A stretch of 64,000 bases of DNA from Bog-473 sp963766995. GTDB taxonomy: Bacteria; Actinomycetota; Acidimicrobiia; Acidimicrobiales; RAAP-2. Under the pieces are notes generated by a model that was not told where the DNA came from, did no database searches, and saw nothing but the letters and a program-made list of their open reading frames with translations. The translations under genes and the position numbers were made by a program. Every line of letters starts with the position of its first letter. Positions within the stretch are counted from its first letter, which is position 1. Location of the stretch: contig CAVYCE010000001.1 of NCBI GenBank assembly GCA_963766995.1, positions 186,001-250,000 of the forward strand, read 5' to 3'. Shown here piece by piece: positions 1 through 7,438 of the stretch.

Positions 1-1578
1 CGGGTCATACCACTGGTACTCGAACTGATGGGTCGGCGTGTAGTAGTGGACGCCGTTCACGTTGTAGGACACCGGGCCGTACGGACCGTCTCCACCGGGA
101 TAATTCCACATGCCCTGCGCGAACGTTTGCGGAGTGAGATCAGGACCGGCCATCTGTATGCCGACGGCCACTTGGTACAGGCGCTGGTAGATCACATCCG
201 TCTCGTTGACGATCAGCGCGCCGTTCGTGTCTTCAGACTTGGCGGCCGCGTAGCCAATGGTGGTTCCGTACTTGCCCGCCAGCGCGACCTCATTGGTGAT
301 CTCGGCCACGTGCGACCATGTGTTCTGGTTCATGATCTGAGCGATATCGTCGGTTTCCTCACCGGCAGCTGCTCCGTCGAACCATTCCGGTTCGTAGTCG
401 GCGTTGTTGAGGTCACCCGACACCAGGAGCTGCATCACCGGATCGCACAGGCAAAGGATGGTGGTGATGCCGTCGTTCTTGATCTGCTGCGTGATGCCTT
501 GGGTCGTGGCCGTGGCCTCGTTGGCATCGGCTGAGTAGGCGATGGTGGCCGCCGCCGGCTGACCAGCCGCGTTGAGCGCCGAAGAGATCGACGCTGCGCA
601 CTGCTGGTAGATGGCCTCATCGGGGGCGATCACGGCGAAGACACGCTTCTTGCCGTTGCCCACTCCCGTACCAGCCCAGGCTGTCGGATGGCCCACCAAG
701 TTCTTGACCGCCACTTCACCCAGCTCTTGTGCCAGTTCGGTGCAGTCGGGGGTAAAGGCCCAGTCATAAGGAGACTGTGATTGATAGAACTGCTGCGAGA
801 GGTAGCTGCCGTCGAAATTGAGCACACCCTGAGACGCCAGTGCCTCGTCGTACGCCTGGCTGGTGCCGTTGATTTCGGCGAAGGCCTTGATGGTGTCAGC
901 GACGTTCAATGCGTCCGCGTTGACATCAGACTGATTGCTTCCGGCGCCGTTCTCCTGACCGTTGAACACGTTAAGTACAAGCTTGCGCCCGTAGAATTGG
1001 AAGTGAGCGTTGAAGTACGCGATCAGCATTTGGTAGGTGTTGATCATCTGGGCGTACGTCTCAGGGAAGATCACGCTGTTGTAGCTACCCGTATAGGCGT
1101 GGATGGCCTGGTCGATGCTCTCGCTGCCGTCCGTTGGGTTCATGTAGGTGAGGTTGATGGTGTTGGCCGTTACGCCCCGGTACGTTGCGCCGCCGTTGTT
1201 CCCGCTGAAGCTGATGCAGGGCGGTGAATAGGGGTCGCCGGGAACTTGTGGACCGGTGCAGCTGGCGATCTTGCCCGCCGCCGCCGCGGCTGATCCTGAA
1301 CCACCCACCGCGCCGCCCGAAGCAATTGCTCCGGGCACGGTGGTGCTGGTCGTGCCGCCCGGAGCGGTGGTCGCTGTGGAAGTGCCACCTCCGACCGTCG
1401 ACGACTGAGCGGGTACACCCGCACCAGGCGTTATTGCCGCCACTTCCTTGTCCGGAGCGATGCTCGGGATGAAAAGTGCCATGGCGAAGAATCCAGCGAT
1501 AATCAGCACTGCTGGTCCATAGCCCGTGAACAGACGCCGGTCGGTCGACTCCATCTTTGTCCGCTTGAAGGCGGTCAT
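1..1578 (-). CDS. Membrane-tethered branched-chain-type ABC substrate-binding protein (3' end outside window)
   Basis: An unbroken frame runs from the ATG at 1578 to the window edge (526 codons, no stop), so the C-terminus is missing. Residues about 21-40 form one hydrophobic segment without an obvious cleavage site or lipobox. A Thr/Ser/Gly/Pro-rich linker follows (about 50-100), then a periplasmic-binding fold of the Leu/Ile/Val receptor type, with phrases such as TINLTYMNPTDG and YGRKLVLNVFNGQ. It probably captures a small solute outside the membrane for an ABC importer. The start overlaps the stop of the upstream surface-protein gene by 4 nt (ATGA), so the two are translationally coupled. 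The ligand cannot be deduced. Confidence 0.8.
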   Translation of the reverse strand, partial: MTAFKRTKMESTDRRLFTGYGPAVLIIAGFFAMALFIPSIAPDKEVAAITPGAGVPAQSSTVGGGTSTATTAPGGTTSTTVPGAIASGGAVGGSGSAAAAAGKIASCTGPQVPGDPYSPPCISFSGNNGGATYRGVTANTINLTYMNPTDGSESIDQAIHAYTGSYNSVIFPETYAQMINTYQMLIAYFNAHFQFYGRKLVLNVFNGQENGAGSNQSDVNADALNVADTIKAFAEINGTSQAYDEALASQGVLNFDGSYLSQQFYQSQSPYDWAFTPDCTELAQELGEVAVKNLVGHPTAWAGTGVGNGKKRVFAVIAPDEAIYQQCAASISSALNAAGQPAAATIAYSADANEATATTQGITQQIKNDGITTILCLCDPVMQLLVSGDLNNADYEPEWFDGAAAGEETDDIAQIMNQNTWSHVAEITNEVALAGKYGTTIGYAAAKSEDTNGALIVNETDVIYQRLYQVAVGIQMAGPDLTPQTFAQGMWNYPGGDGPYGPVSYNVNGVHYYTPTHQFEYQWYDP

Positions 1579-3071
1579 GCGGCGATCTCCTCGGTCCGAA
1601 TATGGCGGCGTCGTCTGCTCTGTCGGTAGTCAACGGCGAACAGTGCCAGGGCAATGGCCAGCAGCCCCGCCGCAATCCAATCGCCGATGCCCTTTACGCA
1701 GCCCGTTCCCCCCGATGGGTTGGTGGACTCGCAGTGCAGGCTGGCCGGAGCGGAGGCGCCGAGCGCACTCTTAGTCGGAACCGTGGTTGAAGTGGTCGAA
1801 CCCACTGTGGTTGGTGTGGTCACTCCCCCGAGAGTGGGGAGGAAACTCGAAGCACCAGTGGATGGAAGAAATGTCGAGCCGGTCGTGGGCGACCCGAAGG
1901 AAAAGGCGCCGCCCGAACCGCCGAACTGGAATGTCGGCGGTGCCAACGTGGAACCCGCATTGGCGCCGCCCAAAATAACGGTGGCTTGCCCGGCTCCTGC
2001 CATGATGCCCAGGACGATGTTCCCCACCAAGTCGGCATCACCGAAGAGTGATGCCACGCAGGCGCTGCCAGCTAAGGCGGCGTCGATGGTCTTTTCGATG
2101 GTGGGCTCCTGAGCCAGCAGCGGTTCCAACACCGCATTGGTAAGCACGGAGCCAGTGAGTCGTACTTCCAGACCGCTGACATTGACGGCGTTGGTGGCCG
2201 AGTCGTTCGTCGTGGCGGGTTGCACCACGCTGAGGCCCAGAGTGGACAGAAGCGAATTGGCCGCATTCAGCGCTTCGGTCACCTCGGTCGCGGTCACCAC
2301 CGGATAGGTCGTTCCTGCCACTTTGATGGAAGCCACGGTGAAGGAGCCGGTGGCATTCGGAGTGGCGCCGGTGGCCTGGTCGACCGACCAAGTCGCACCG
2401 TCGAGCTGCACTATCCCGCCGCCAAGGCTGATATCGAGGATGGTCTTGGCCAGGGCAGTCTGTTCCTTACCGGCCGTGTAGAGCACCGATGCGGTCGACT
2501 GCCCAAGCACGTCGATGAGGCCAGCCACATTGAGGTTGATCGGGGTAGTGGTGGCACTGGCCGACTCAGGCGAAGGATCGACGGTCACGGCTTCGGTGCC
2601 CTCAACCTGGTTTCCGCCGCTCTTGGACTGCGCGCCTCCTCCAGAATCCGCCGTCAATGCATTGAGAGAGGCGACGGGCGAGGCACTCGCCGTCGAGCTG
2701 CAGGCGCTGGGCTGTCCGGAGAAGAGTAGGGAGCCGATCTGCCCGAGATACACATCCTGCGAAGACGCTGAAGCATCGGACGCCTGGTATGAGACTGCCG
2801 AGTCGCCGGTCGAGACGGAAAGGTTGTAGCCGCCATAGGCCGGACCGGTAGTGACAACGGATGCGGACGCCACGGCGGACCCTGGTGATGTCGGCACGGC
2901 GGACGACGGCGCAGTCGTTGCTGTCTTCGACGTAGTGGATAGGGACGCCGTCACCGCGCCACCCGGCCCAGTGAACAGCTGCGACAGACCGAAGCACAGT
3001 GTGCTGGCCGCTACGAATACAACGGACAGCGTGCGCCAATGCGCACGCTGTCCCCTCCGCCACATCGCCAT
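1575..3071 (-). CDS. Secreted, C-terminally membrane-anchored surface protein, unknown function
   Basis: 498 residues. The N-terminus has basic residues (WRRGQRAHWR) followed by a hydrophobic signal segment at about 16-34. The long middle is Ala/Ser/Thr/Val-rich and low in charge, with repeated small polar stretches. A Thr/Pro linker (about 405-455, containing TTPTTVGSTTSTTVPT) precedes a transmembrane helix at about 465-481 and an RRRR cytoplasmic tail. The layout is that of an extracellular domain held by a C-terminal anchor; no LPXTG motif is visible. It is coupled (ATGA) to the substrate-binding protein downstream, so the two may work as an extracytoplasmic pair. No family is recognised. 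Confidence 0.75.
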   Translation of the reverse strand: MAMWRRGQRAHWRTLSVVFVAASTLCFGLSQLFTGPGGAVTASLSTTSKTATTAPSSAVPTSPGSAVASASVVTTGPAYGGYNLSVSTGDSAVSYQASDASASSQDVYLGQIGSLLFSGQPSACSSTASASPVASLNALTADSGGGAQSKSGGNQVEGTEAVTVDPSPESASATTTPINLNVAGLIDVLGQSTASVLYTAGKEQTALAKTILDISLGGGIVQLDGATWSVDQATGATPNATGSFTVASIKVAGTTYPVVTATEVTEALNAANSLLSTLGLSVVQPATTNDSATNAVNVSGLEVRLTGSVLTNAVLEPLLAQEPTIEKTIDAALAGSACVASLFGDADLVGNIVLGIMAGAGQATVILGGANAGSTLAPPTFQFGGSGGAFSFGSPTTGSTFLPSTGASSFLPTLGGVTTPTTVGSTTSTTVPTKSALGASAPASLHCESTNPSGGTGCVKGIGDWIAAGLLAIALALFAVDYRQSRRRRHIRTEEIAA

Positions 3072-3146
3072 GTCCCACCCCTCGTTTTGTACGGCGTGCG
3101 TCGTTCGTGTCCCACCCGACTACTTCGTCACGAACTTCTTGCGTTT

Positions 3147-3165
3147 TGTTATAACAGAATGTTAT
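3147..3165. promoter_or_regulatory. Palindromic operator between surface-protein gene and tetR
   Basis: A perfect 10-bp palindrome TGTTATAACA (3147-3156) overlaps a second perfect repeat ATAACA-GAA-TGTTAT (3151-3165), giving three half-sites in 19 bp. It lies in the 132-bp divergent gap and is far more AT-rich than its surroundings. Position and symmetry suggest a TetR-type autoregulatory operator that could control both directions. The binding protein is inferred from adjacency only. Confidence 0.55.
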
Positions 3166-3203
3166 TTTAGTCGTCAAGCGTTTGTTTGGGGGGAGGTTAA
3201 CCC

Positions 3204-3825
3204 GTGGCCAAGGAAGGTCAGAGGCGGGAGCGGGATCGGCAGACCACTGAGCGGGATTTGCTCGATGCAGCCTGGAAGCTCTTTGAGCGTGACGGGCTGC
3301 TGGCTGGTCTCAATTTGAACGAAGTAGCCCAGGCCGCCGACGCCAATAGGGCCTCGATTTACCACTACTTCGGCTCTCGACAGGGGCTCCTGCGTGCGGC
3401 CATGGAGAAACGACTCGAGGAATTACGCCCGGTGTGGCTGGAAGACCGAGCCTTGTCGTTTGTCGATCGCCGGATGCACGCCTTCGACATCGTGGCCGGT
3501 GGAGAGCCAACTTTGGTCAAACTCATCATGTTGGTGATGCTCGAAGGCGATCCCCCGTTTAATCCCCTGGTCTTCGACCTCGACCGCGCCCGCGACACCA
3601 TTCAGCACGACGTCGACGCGGGCCAGCTCCCGGCCGACACCGATGTCGACCTGACGCACATCATGCCGTTGGCCGCATACTTCGGGTACGCACTGCTGCG
3701 CGATTGGGCCGCTCAGGAATTGCATATCGAAATGGATGAATTCGGATCGACGCGCTCGCGCGATCTTCGAAACGATGCTGCGAGGGCTCGTAGCCACAGA
3801 AGGGGAAGACAATGCCATTCACTGA
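3204..3825 (+). CDS. TetR family regulator with C-terminal frameshift
   Basis: GTG start at 3204 behind a strong GGGGGGAGG site. Residues about 15-60 form the TetR helix-turn-helix (NEVAQAADANRASIYHYFGS), followed by a helical ligand-binding domain. The literal frame stays open to 3938, 127 nt into the next gene, with a non-protein-like basic tail. The +1 frame from about 3745 instead reads RRARAIFETMLRGLVATEG and stops at 3825, an ordinary TetR C-terminus. One extra base near 3744-3750 therefore seems to disturb the last roughly 25 residues. The corrected stop overlaps the hydrolase start (3812) by 14 nt, typical of an operon. The likely operator is at 3147-3165. Confidence 0.8.
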
Positions 3826-4597
3826 GCGTGACGGGGTGCGCCTGCATTGGGACGAGAAGGGTGAAGGCACTCCGGTGCTCCTCGTCATGGGCCATCGATT
3901 CAGCAGTCGCATGTGGTACGCACTACTCCCCAGTCTGACGGCGCGCCATCGGGTGATCTGGTTCGACAATCGCGGCACAGGCGAGAGCGACGCACCGCAC
4001 CGGACGACTATGAACGACCTGGCCAGCGACGCCTTTGCCGTGATGGATGCCGCTGGCGTGGACAGCGCGCACATCTTTGGCGTCTCCATGGGCGGTGTGA
4101 TCGTCGAAGAGATGACCATGACCAAACCCCAGCGAGTGCGATCGATGATTGTGGGCTGCTCCGGCGTCTTGTCCGAGGAGATCCCGCGTTCCAAGAAGTC
4201 GCGACGCTTTATGTACTACCTGCCCTTCTTCGTCTACGCCGCCCTGGGGAAGAAGGCTCTCTATGGCACTGCGTCCCCGGCCGACGCAGTAGCTCGTGAC
4301 CTAGAGATGCTCAAGAAGGACAAGTTCGATCCACGTGGCGTCATCGCCCAGTCGGAGGCCCTGAACGGCTACCGAACCACCCATGAGGCGGTGGCCAAGA
4401 TCACCACACCCAGCCTGGTCATGCACGGCACCGAGGATCCGGTCGTCCCATTCGCATTGGGCGAGGACCTGGTCAAGACGCTGCCCAATGCCCGCATGGT
4501 CGCATTCGAGGGCGCTGGTCACAACTATTTCATCGCCGATATCGATCGTGCCAGCAAAGAGGTGCTGGCCTTCTTCGAGTCCGTCGACCAGGGCTGA
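3812..4597 (+). CDS. Alpha/beta hydrolase
   Basis: 261 residues with a complete alpha/beta-hydrolase catalytic set: nucleophile elbow GVSMGG (Ser near residue 92), acid in HGTEDPVVPF and base in GAGHNYF. The oxyanion-type segment VMGHRFSSRMWY and the GTGESD turn are also present. The family includes esterases, epoxide hydrolases, haloperoxidases and C-C bond hydrolases; the substrate is not predictable. It overlaps the corrected tetR end and is probably co-transcribed with it, so the TetR protein may sense its substrate. Confidence 0.85.
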   Translation: MPFTERDGVRLHWDEKGEGTPVLLVMGHRFSSRMWYALLPSLTARHRVIWFDNRGTGESDAPHRTTMNDLASDAFAVMDAAGVDSAHIFGVSMGGVIVEEMTMTKPQRVRSMIVGCSGVLSEEIPRSKKSRRFMYYLPFFVYAALGKKALYGTASPADAVARDLEMLKKDKFDPRGVIAQSEALNGYRTTHEAVAKITTPSLVMHGTEDPVVPFALGEDLVKTLPNARMVAFEGAGHNYFIADIDRASKEVLAFFESVDQG

Positions 4598-4656
4598 AGC
4601 TCGAGCGGTCTTCCTTATGATTGGTGGCAACACCGCGCACAAGGAGAAGAACCCTC

Positions 4657-5052
4657 ATGTCGGACACACTTTCAGCCAAGGCCCGCTCCCTCATTGAGCG
4701 ACCAGTGCTCGCCTCCCTGGCGACACTGAATCCTGATGGGTCGCCACAGATCACTCCTTTGTGGATTGACCTCGAAGGCGATGATGTCGTGGTCAATACG
4801 GCGCAGGGACGCATCAAGGCGCGCAACCTCTCGAAAGACACTCGCGTGGCCGTCTCGGTGATCGACCCCAACGATCCCTACAACGTTGTGGCCTTTCGAG
4901 GCACGGTGACCGACGTCACCACCGACGGCGCCGACGCCCATATCGACTCACTGGCCAAGAAGTATCTGGGGGTCGACTCCTATCCCATGCGTCGGGAAGG
5001 CGAGGTCCGGATAAAGGTGACGATCCGCACCGACCGCATCGCCATGCAGTGA
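4657..5052 (+). CDS. PPOX-class probable F420-dependent enzyme
   Basis: 131 residues forming a single split-barrel flavin/F420-binding domain. The pattern LNPDGSPQITPLWIDLEGDD, then NTAQGRIKARNL and VVAFRGTVTDVT, matches the actinobacterial PPOX family of the Rv1155 type, which reduces or binds substrates using F420. The ATG at 4657 is chosen because AAGGAGAAG lies just upstream and the family starts near MSDTLS; an upstream in-frame codon at 4621 would add only low-complexity basic residues. It follows the hydrolase by 59 nt and may share its transcript. Substrate unknown. Confidence 0.85.
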   Translation: MSDTLSAKARSLIERPVLASLATLNPDGSPQITPLWIDLEGDDVVVNTAQGRIKARNLSKDTRVAVSVIDPNDPYNVVAFRGTVTDVTTDGADAHIDSLAKKYLGVDSYPMRREGEVRIKVTIRTDRIAMQ

Positions 5053-5072
5053 CGATGACTCAATAGCAGTGC

Positions 5073-6143
5073 CTATCGGATGGTGCCGACGCCAGGGATG
5101 AGCGGGAGGTCGAGGGCAGTGACCCACCCGGCCGGAAGGTCGTTGACGGCTGGCACGGCATTGAGAGCCCGCAGCCCCGTAGCCAGGCACCCGGCCGTGG
5201 CCGCATCCCGACCACTGCCATCGGTGAAACGGAACGCTGTCTCCTGCGTGATGGAGGGGGAACCTTCGATCTCAACCCGGTAGACGTTGTCCTGCACGCC
5301 CCGGGGCCATTCGGGTGCCGAGTCGGCGCCCACTCGGTTGACATGTTCGAGCTGAATACGGGTCTCGCCCTTGTAGACGCCGTTGATGGTGAATCGGATG
5401 GCCGCCACCTCACCAGGATTGAGAGTGCCCTTCACTGTCGGGATGGGCTTCTCCGTGACCCACTTCTCCCAGGTGCTGGTGATGCCGTCCAACTCAATCC
5501 CGACCGCATGCGCCATCATCGGCACGGTGGCTCCCCAGGCCATCACCAAAATGTCAGTGTGTTCCAACATGGGCGTGAAGTCGGCAGGACGGCCTATGCC
5601 CATCTCGTTCTCGTAGTCGCCCTCGTAGTTGCTGTAGTCGAGGATCTCGAGCGCCCGCACCTTCCGCACCTCGGCACAGACGCCCATAAGCGTCATAGGA
5701 AAGAGGTCGTTGGCGAATCCGGGGTCGATGCCCGTGGTGAAGCAGGAACTGTTCCCCGCCTGACACGCGTCGGCAATGGGATCCACCCAATTGGGCGGGT
5801 TCAGCGACATGGTCGGCCACACCCAAGGCGTCATGGCCGTTGAGCACACGTCGATGCCGGCCCGCAGGAACGAGCCGATGACCCGGATGTTCTCATCGGC
5901 ATACCCGGCAGTCGGCCCGTAGTGGACCAGCGCGTCAGGCTGCAGCGCGATGAGGGCCACAATGTCACTTGTGGCAGCAATGCCGATAGGTCCGATACCG
6001 CAGATGGCACCGGCGTCCTGGCCCACCTTGTCTGGGTTACTGACACCCACACCCACAAGCTCGAAAGCTGGATGACGGACGATCTCGGCAATGACCATCT
6101 TCCCGACAAAGCCCGTTCCCCACACAACCACTCGCTTGCTCAC
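5073..6143 (-). CDS. DapB-like NAD(P)-binding dehydrogenase
   Basis: 356 residues. The Rossmann nucleotide-binding motif VVVWGTGFVGK lies at the N-terminus, with a dihydrodipicolinate-reductase-like N-terminal domain and a longer C-terminal domain. This architecture is common in actinobacterial relatives annotated as DapB-like or 2,4-diaminopentanoate-dehydrogenase-like, rather than the roughly 270-residue biosynthetic DapB. The GTG at 6143 is preferred because GGGGGAG sits 5 nt upstream; the in-frame ATG at 6158 would lie upstream of that ribosome site. It is convergent with the PPOX gene. Exact substrate not assigned. Confidence 0.8.
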   Translation of the reverse strand: MSKRVVVWGTGFVGKMVIAEIVRHPAFELVGVGVSNPDKVGQDAGAICGIGPIGIAATSDIVALIALQPDALVHYGPTAGYADENIRVIGSFLRAGIDVCSTAMTPWVWPTMSLNPPNWVDPIADACQAGNSSCFTTGIDPGFANDLFPMTLMGVCAEVRKVRALEILDYSNYEGDYENEMGIGRPADFTPMLEHTDILVMAWGATVPMMAHAVGIELDGITSTWEKWVTEKPIPTVKGTLNPGEVAAIRFTINGVYKGETRIQLEHVNRVGADSAPEWPRGVQDNVYRVEIEGSPSITQETAFRFTDGSGRDAATAGCLATGLRALNAVPAVNDLPAGWVTALDLPLIPGVGTIR

Positions 6144-6234
6144 GTCACTCCCCCGCATTCATCCGACATTTCTCGAGCGAATGCTACGGGTAATGGGGCG
6201 TGTCAGGAATCAGCTCACTGGAGCCGGACTCAAC

Positions 6235-6395
6235 TCAATTCGAGCACCGCTTCGATGGCCTCTCGGCCTCGTCACCTTGCACCTTCGGCCCCTTGAACCA
6301 CTTCCGGGCCCAGAAGATCAAGCTGAAGCCGGCATACCCAAGGACGACGGCGCAGGCAATGGGGGCGAATCAAATGGAATTTCGATGCTCTCCAT
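6235..6395 (-). pseudogene. Small single-TM remnant, possibly the end of an APC permease
   Basis: The 276-bp gap 6159-6434 holds no complete gene. On the minus strand an ATG at 6395 behind GGAGG opens MESIEIPFDSPP and soon stops. The adjacent frame (6369-6235) has no good start but encodes a convincing membrane helix, IACAVVLGYAGFSLIFWARK, then WFKGPKVQGDEAE and a stop. The WARKWFKGP end resembles C-termini of amino-acid permeases such as the gene at 7435-9027. It is either a 50-residue small membrane protein with a one-base shift or a leftover permease tail. Low certainty. Confidence 0.3.
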
Positions 6396-6434
6396 TTTCC
6401 TCCAGGCTCTGTCAGGCACGAGGACTTCTGGCAG

Positions 6435-6896
6435 CTACATCACGTCCTTGGCGACAGTGGTGCTGTTGTCGGTGGTCTCGGCCACTGGGAAGATGAAGCC
6501 GCATTTCGGACACGGTTCGGCCAGCGTCTTGAGCTCAGTCAGGAGGTCGTAGGGCTTGTCCTGCAGGGTGCCGCAGGTTGGGCAAATGCGGAGCAATCGT
6601 GTGCCCACCAACTCGAAGTTGGAGATGATGTCCTCCATGATGGCGCCATTGGCCGCCCATTCCTTGGCGTGCTTGTGGTACGTGTCCATGTGCCAGTCGT
6701 TGACGGCTTCCTTGCTGGCCCACATCGAAATTTCGTTGTACCAACCCGGCTCATCAGGGTGCTCCCACCATGTGAGATGGATGAACCCCGGCTTGCTCAT
6801 CAAATGATGGCGGACATTGCTGAACACAGTGCGAAACTTGTCGTATGCGTCGGGGCTGGAGAATCGGACCCGTTGCATGCTGAGATAAACGCCCAC
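6435..6896 (-). CDS. ABM-like monooxygenase domain with C-terminal zinc ribbon
   Basis: 153 residues. Positions 1-90 look like an antibiotic-biosynthesis-monooxygenase-type ferredoxin-like barrel (FRTVFSNVRHHLMSKPGFI, WYNEISMWASKEAVNDW). The tail carries two CxxC knuckles, C105/C108 and C129/C132 (ICPTCG and PCPKCG), a rubredoxin- or ribbon-like Zn site not usual for simple ABM proteins. The GTG start at 6896 is supported by AAGGAGG 5 nt upstream. It is the last gene of the minus-strand row glnT-permease-USP-ABM, so a role linked to that amine-related island is plausible but unproven. Confidence 0.7.
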   Translation of the reverse strand: MGVYLSMQRVRFSSPDAYDKFRTVFSNVRHHLMSKPGFIHLTWWEHPDEPGWYNEISMWASKEAVNDWHMDTYHKHAKEWAANGAIMEDIISNFELVGTRLLRICPTCGTLQDKPYDLLTELKTLAEPCPKCGFIFPVAETTDNSTTVAKDVM

Positions 6897-6919
6897 TACT
6901 CCTCCTTCTAGGAATGCAC

Positions 6920-7438
6920 CTACGGACTCACGCCTTCGACGGCAACTTCTGAATCGAGCCGCTTGGCGACGTCCTTGGCCAAGTCGCCTTCAATCACCTT
7001 TCGCCACTGCGCTTGCTCGGCCCTCACGATGATCACCTGGCGAACGCTCCGCGCCTTCGCCACTTCAACGATGGTCTTAACCGGCTTGCGCGAGGCCGCG
7101 ATTTGTCCCCACGCCTCCACACCCTTGCGCTCGAGCGCCTGCACCGCCACCTCGACAATGGCCTTTTGCTGGCTCATTTCCTTCCGAGACGGCATCAAGC
7201 CCGGATTGGGCAGGCCCATGGCGGAGCCATAGATGCGAGCAATCGTGACCACGGCCACAGGCTCGCCGCCGCTCATCTCGATGGCCTTGTTGATCGCCTC
7301 CGCTGGGATCGAAAAACCGTTGGAGGCAATGAGCACTGCCGCCGACTGGGTCGGCTGCTTGTCGAACTTCCGACGCCCGAACTTGCTGCGGATGGGATGG
7401 GCGGCGTTGGCACCCACTTCCGGCGAGACCAACGTCAC
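6920..7438 (-). CDS. UspA-like domain protein coupled to the permease
   Basis: 172 residues. A basic N-terminal extension (about 1-30) precedes a universal-stress-protein-like alpha/beta fold (AAVLIASNGFSIPAEAINKAIEM; VAVVTIARIYGSAMG; VRQVIIVRAEQAQWRKVIEGDLAKDVAKRL). The GTG start at 7438 overlaps the permease stop by 4 nt (GTGA), so expression is coupled. Freestanding USP domains often accompany or are fused to amino-acid permeases and may gate transport in response to nucleotide; that role is inferred here. The usual Gx2Gx9GS nucleotide signature is not clear. Confidence 0.65.
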   Translation of the reverse strand: MTLVSPEVGANAAHPIRSKFGRRKFDKQPTQSAAVLIASNGFSIPAEAINKAIEMSGGEPVAVVTIARIYGSAMGLPNPGLMPSRKEMSQQKAIVEVAVQALERKGVEAWGQIAASRKPVKTIVEVAKARSVRQVIIVRAEQAQWRKVIEGDLAKDVAKRLDSEVAVEGVSP

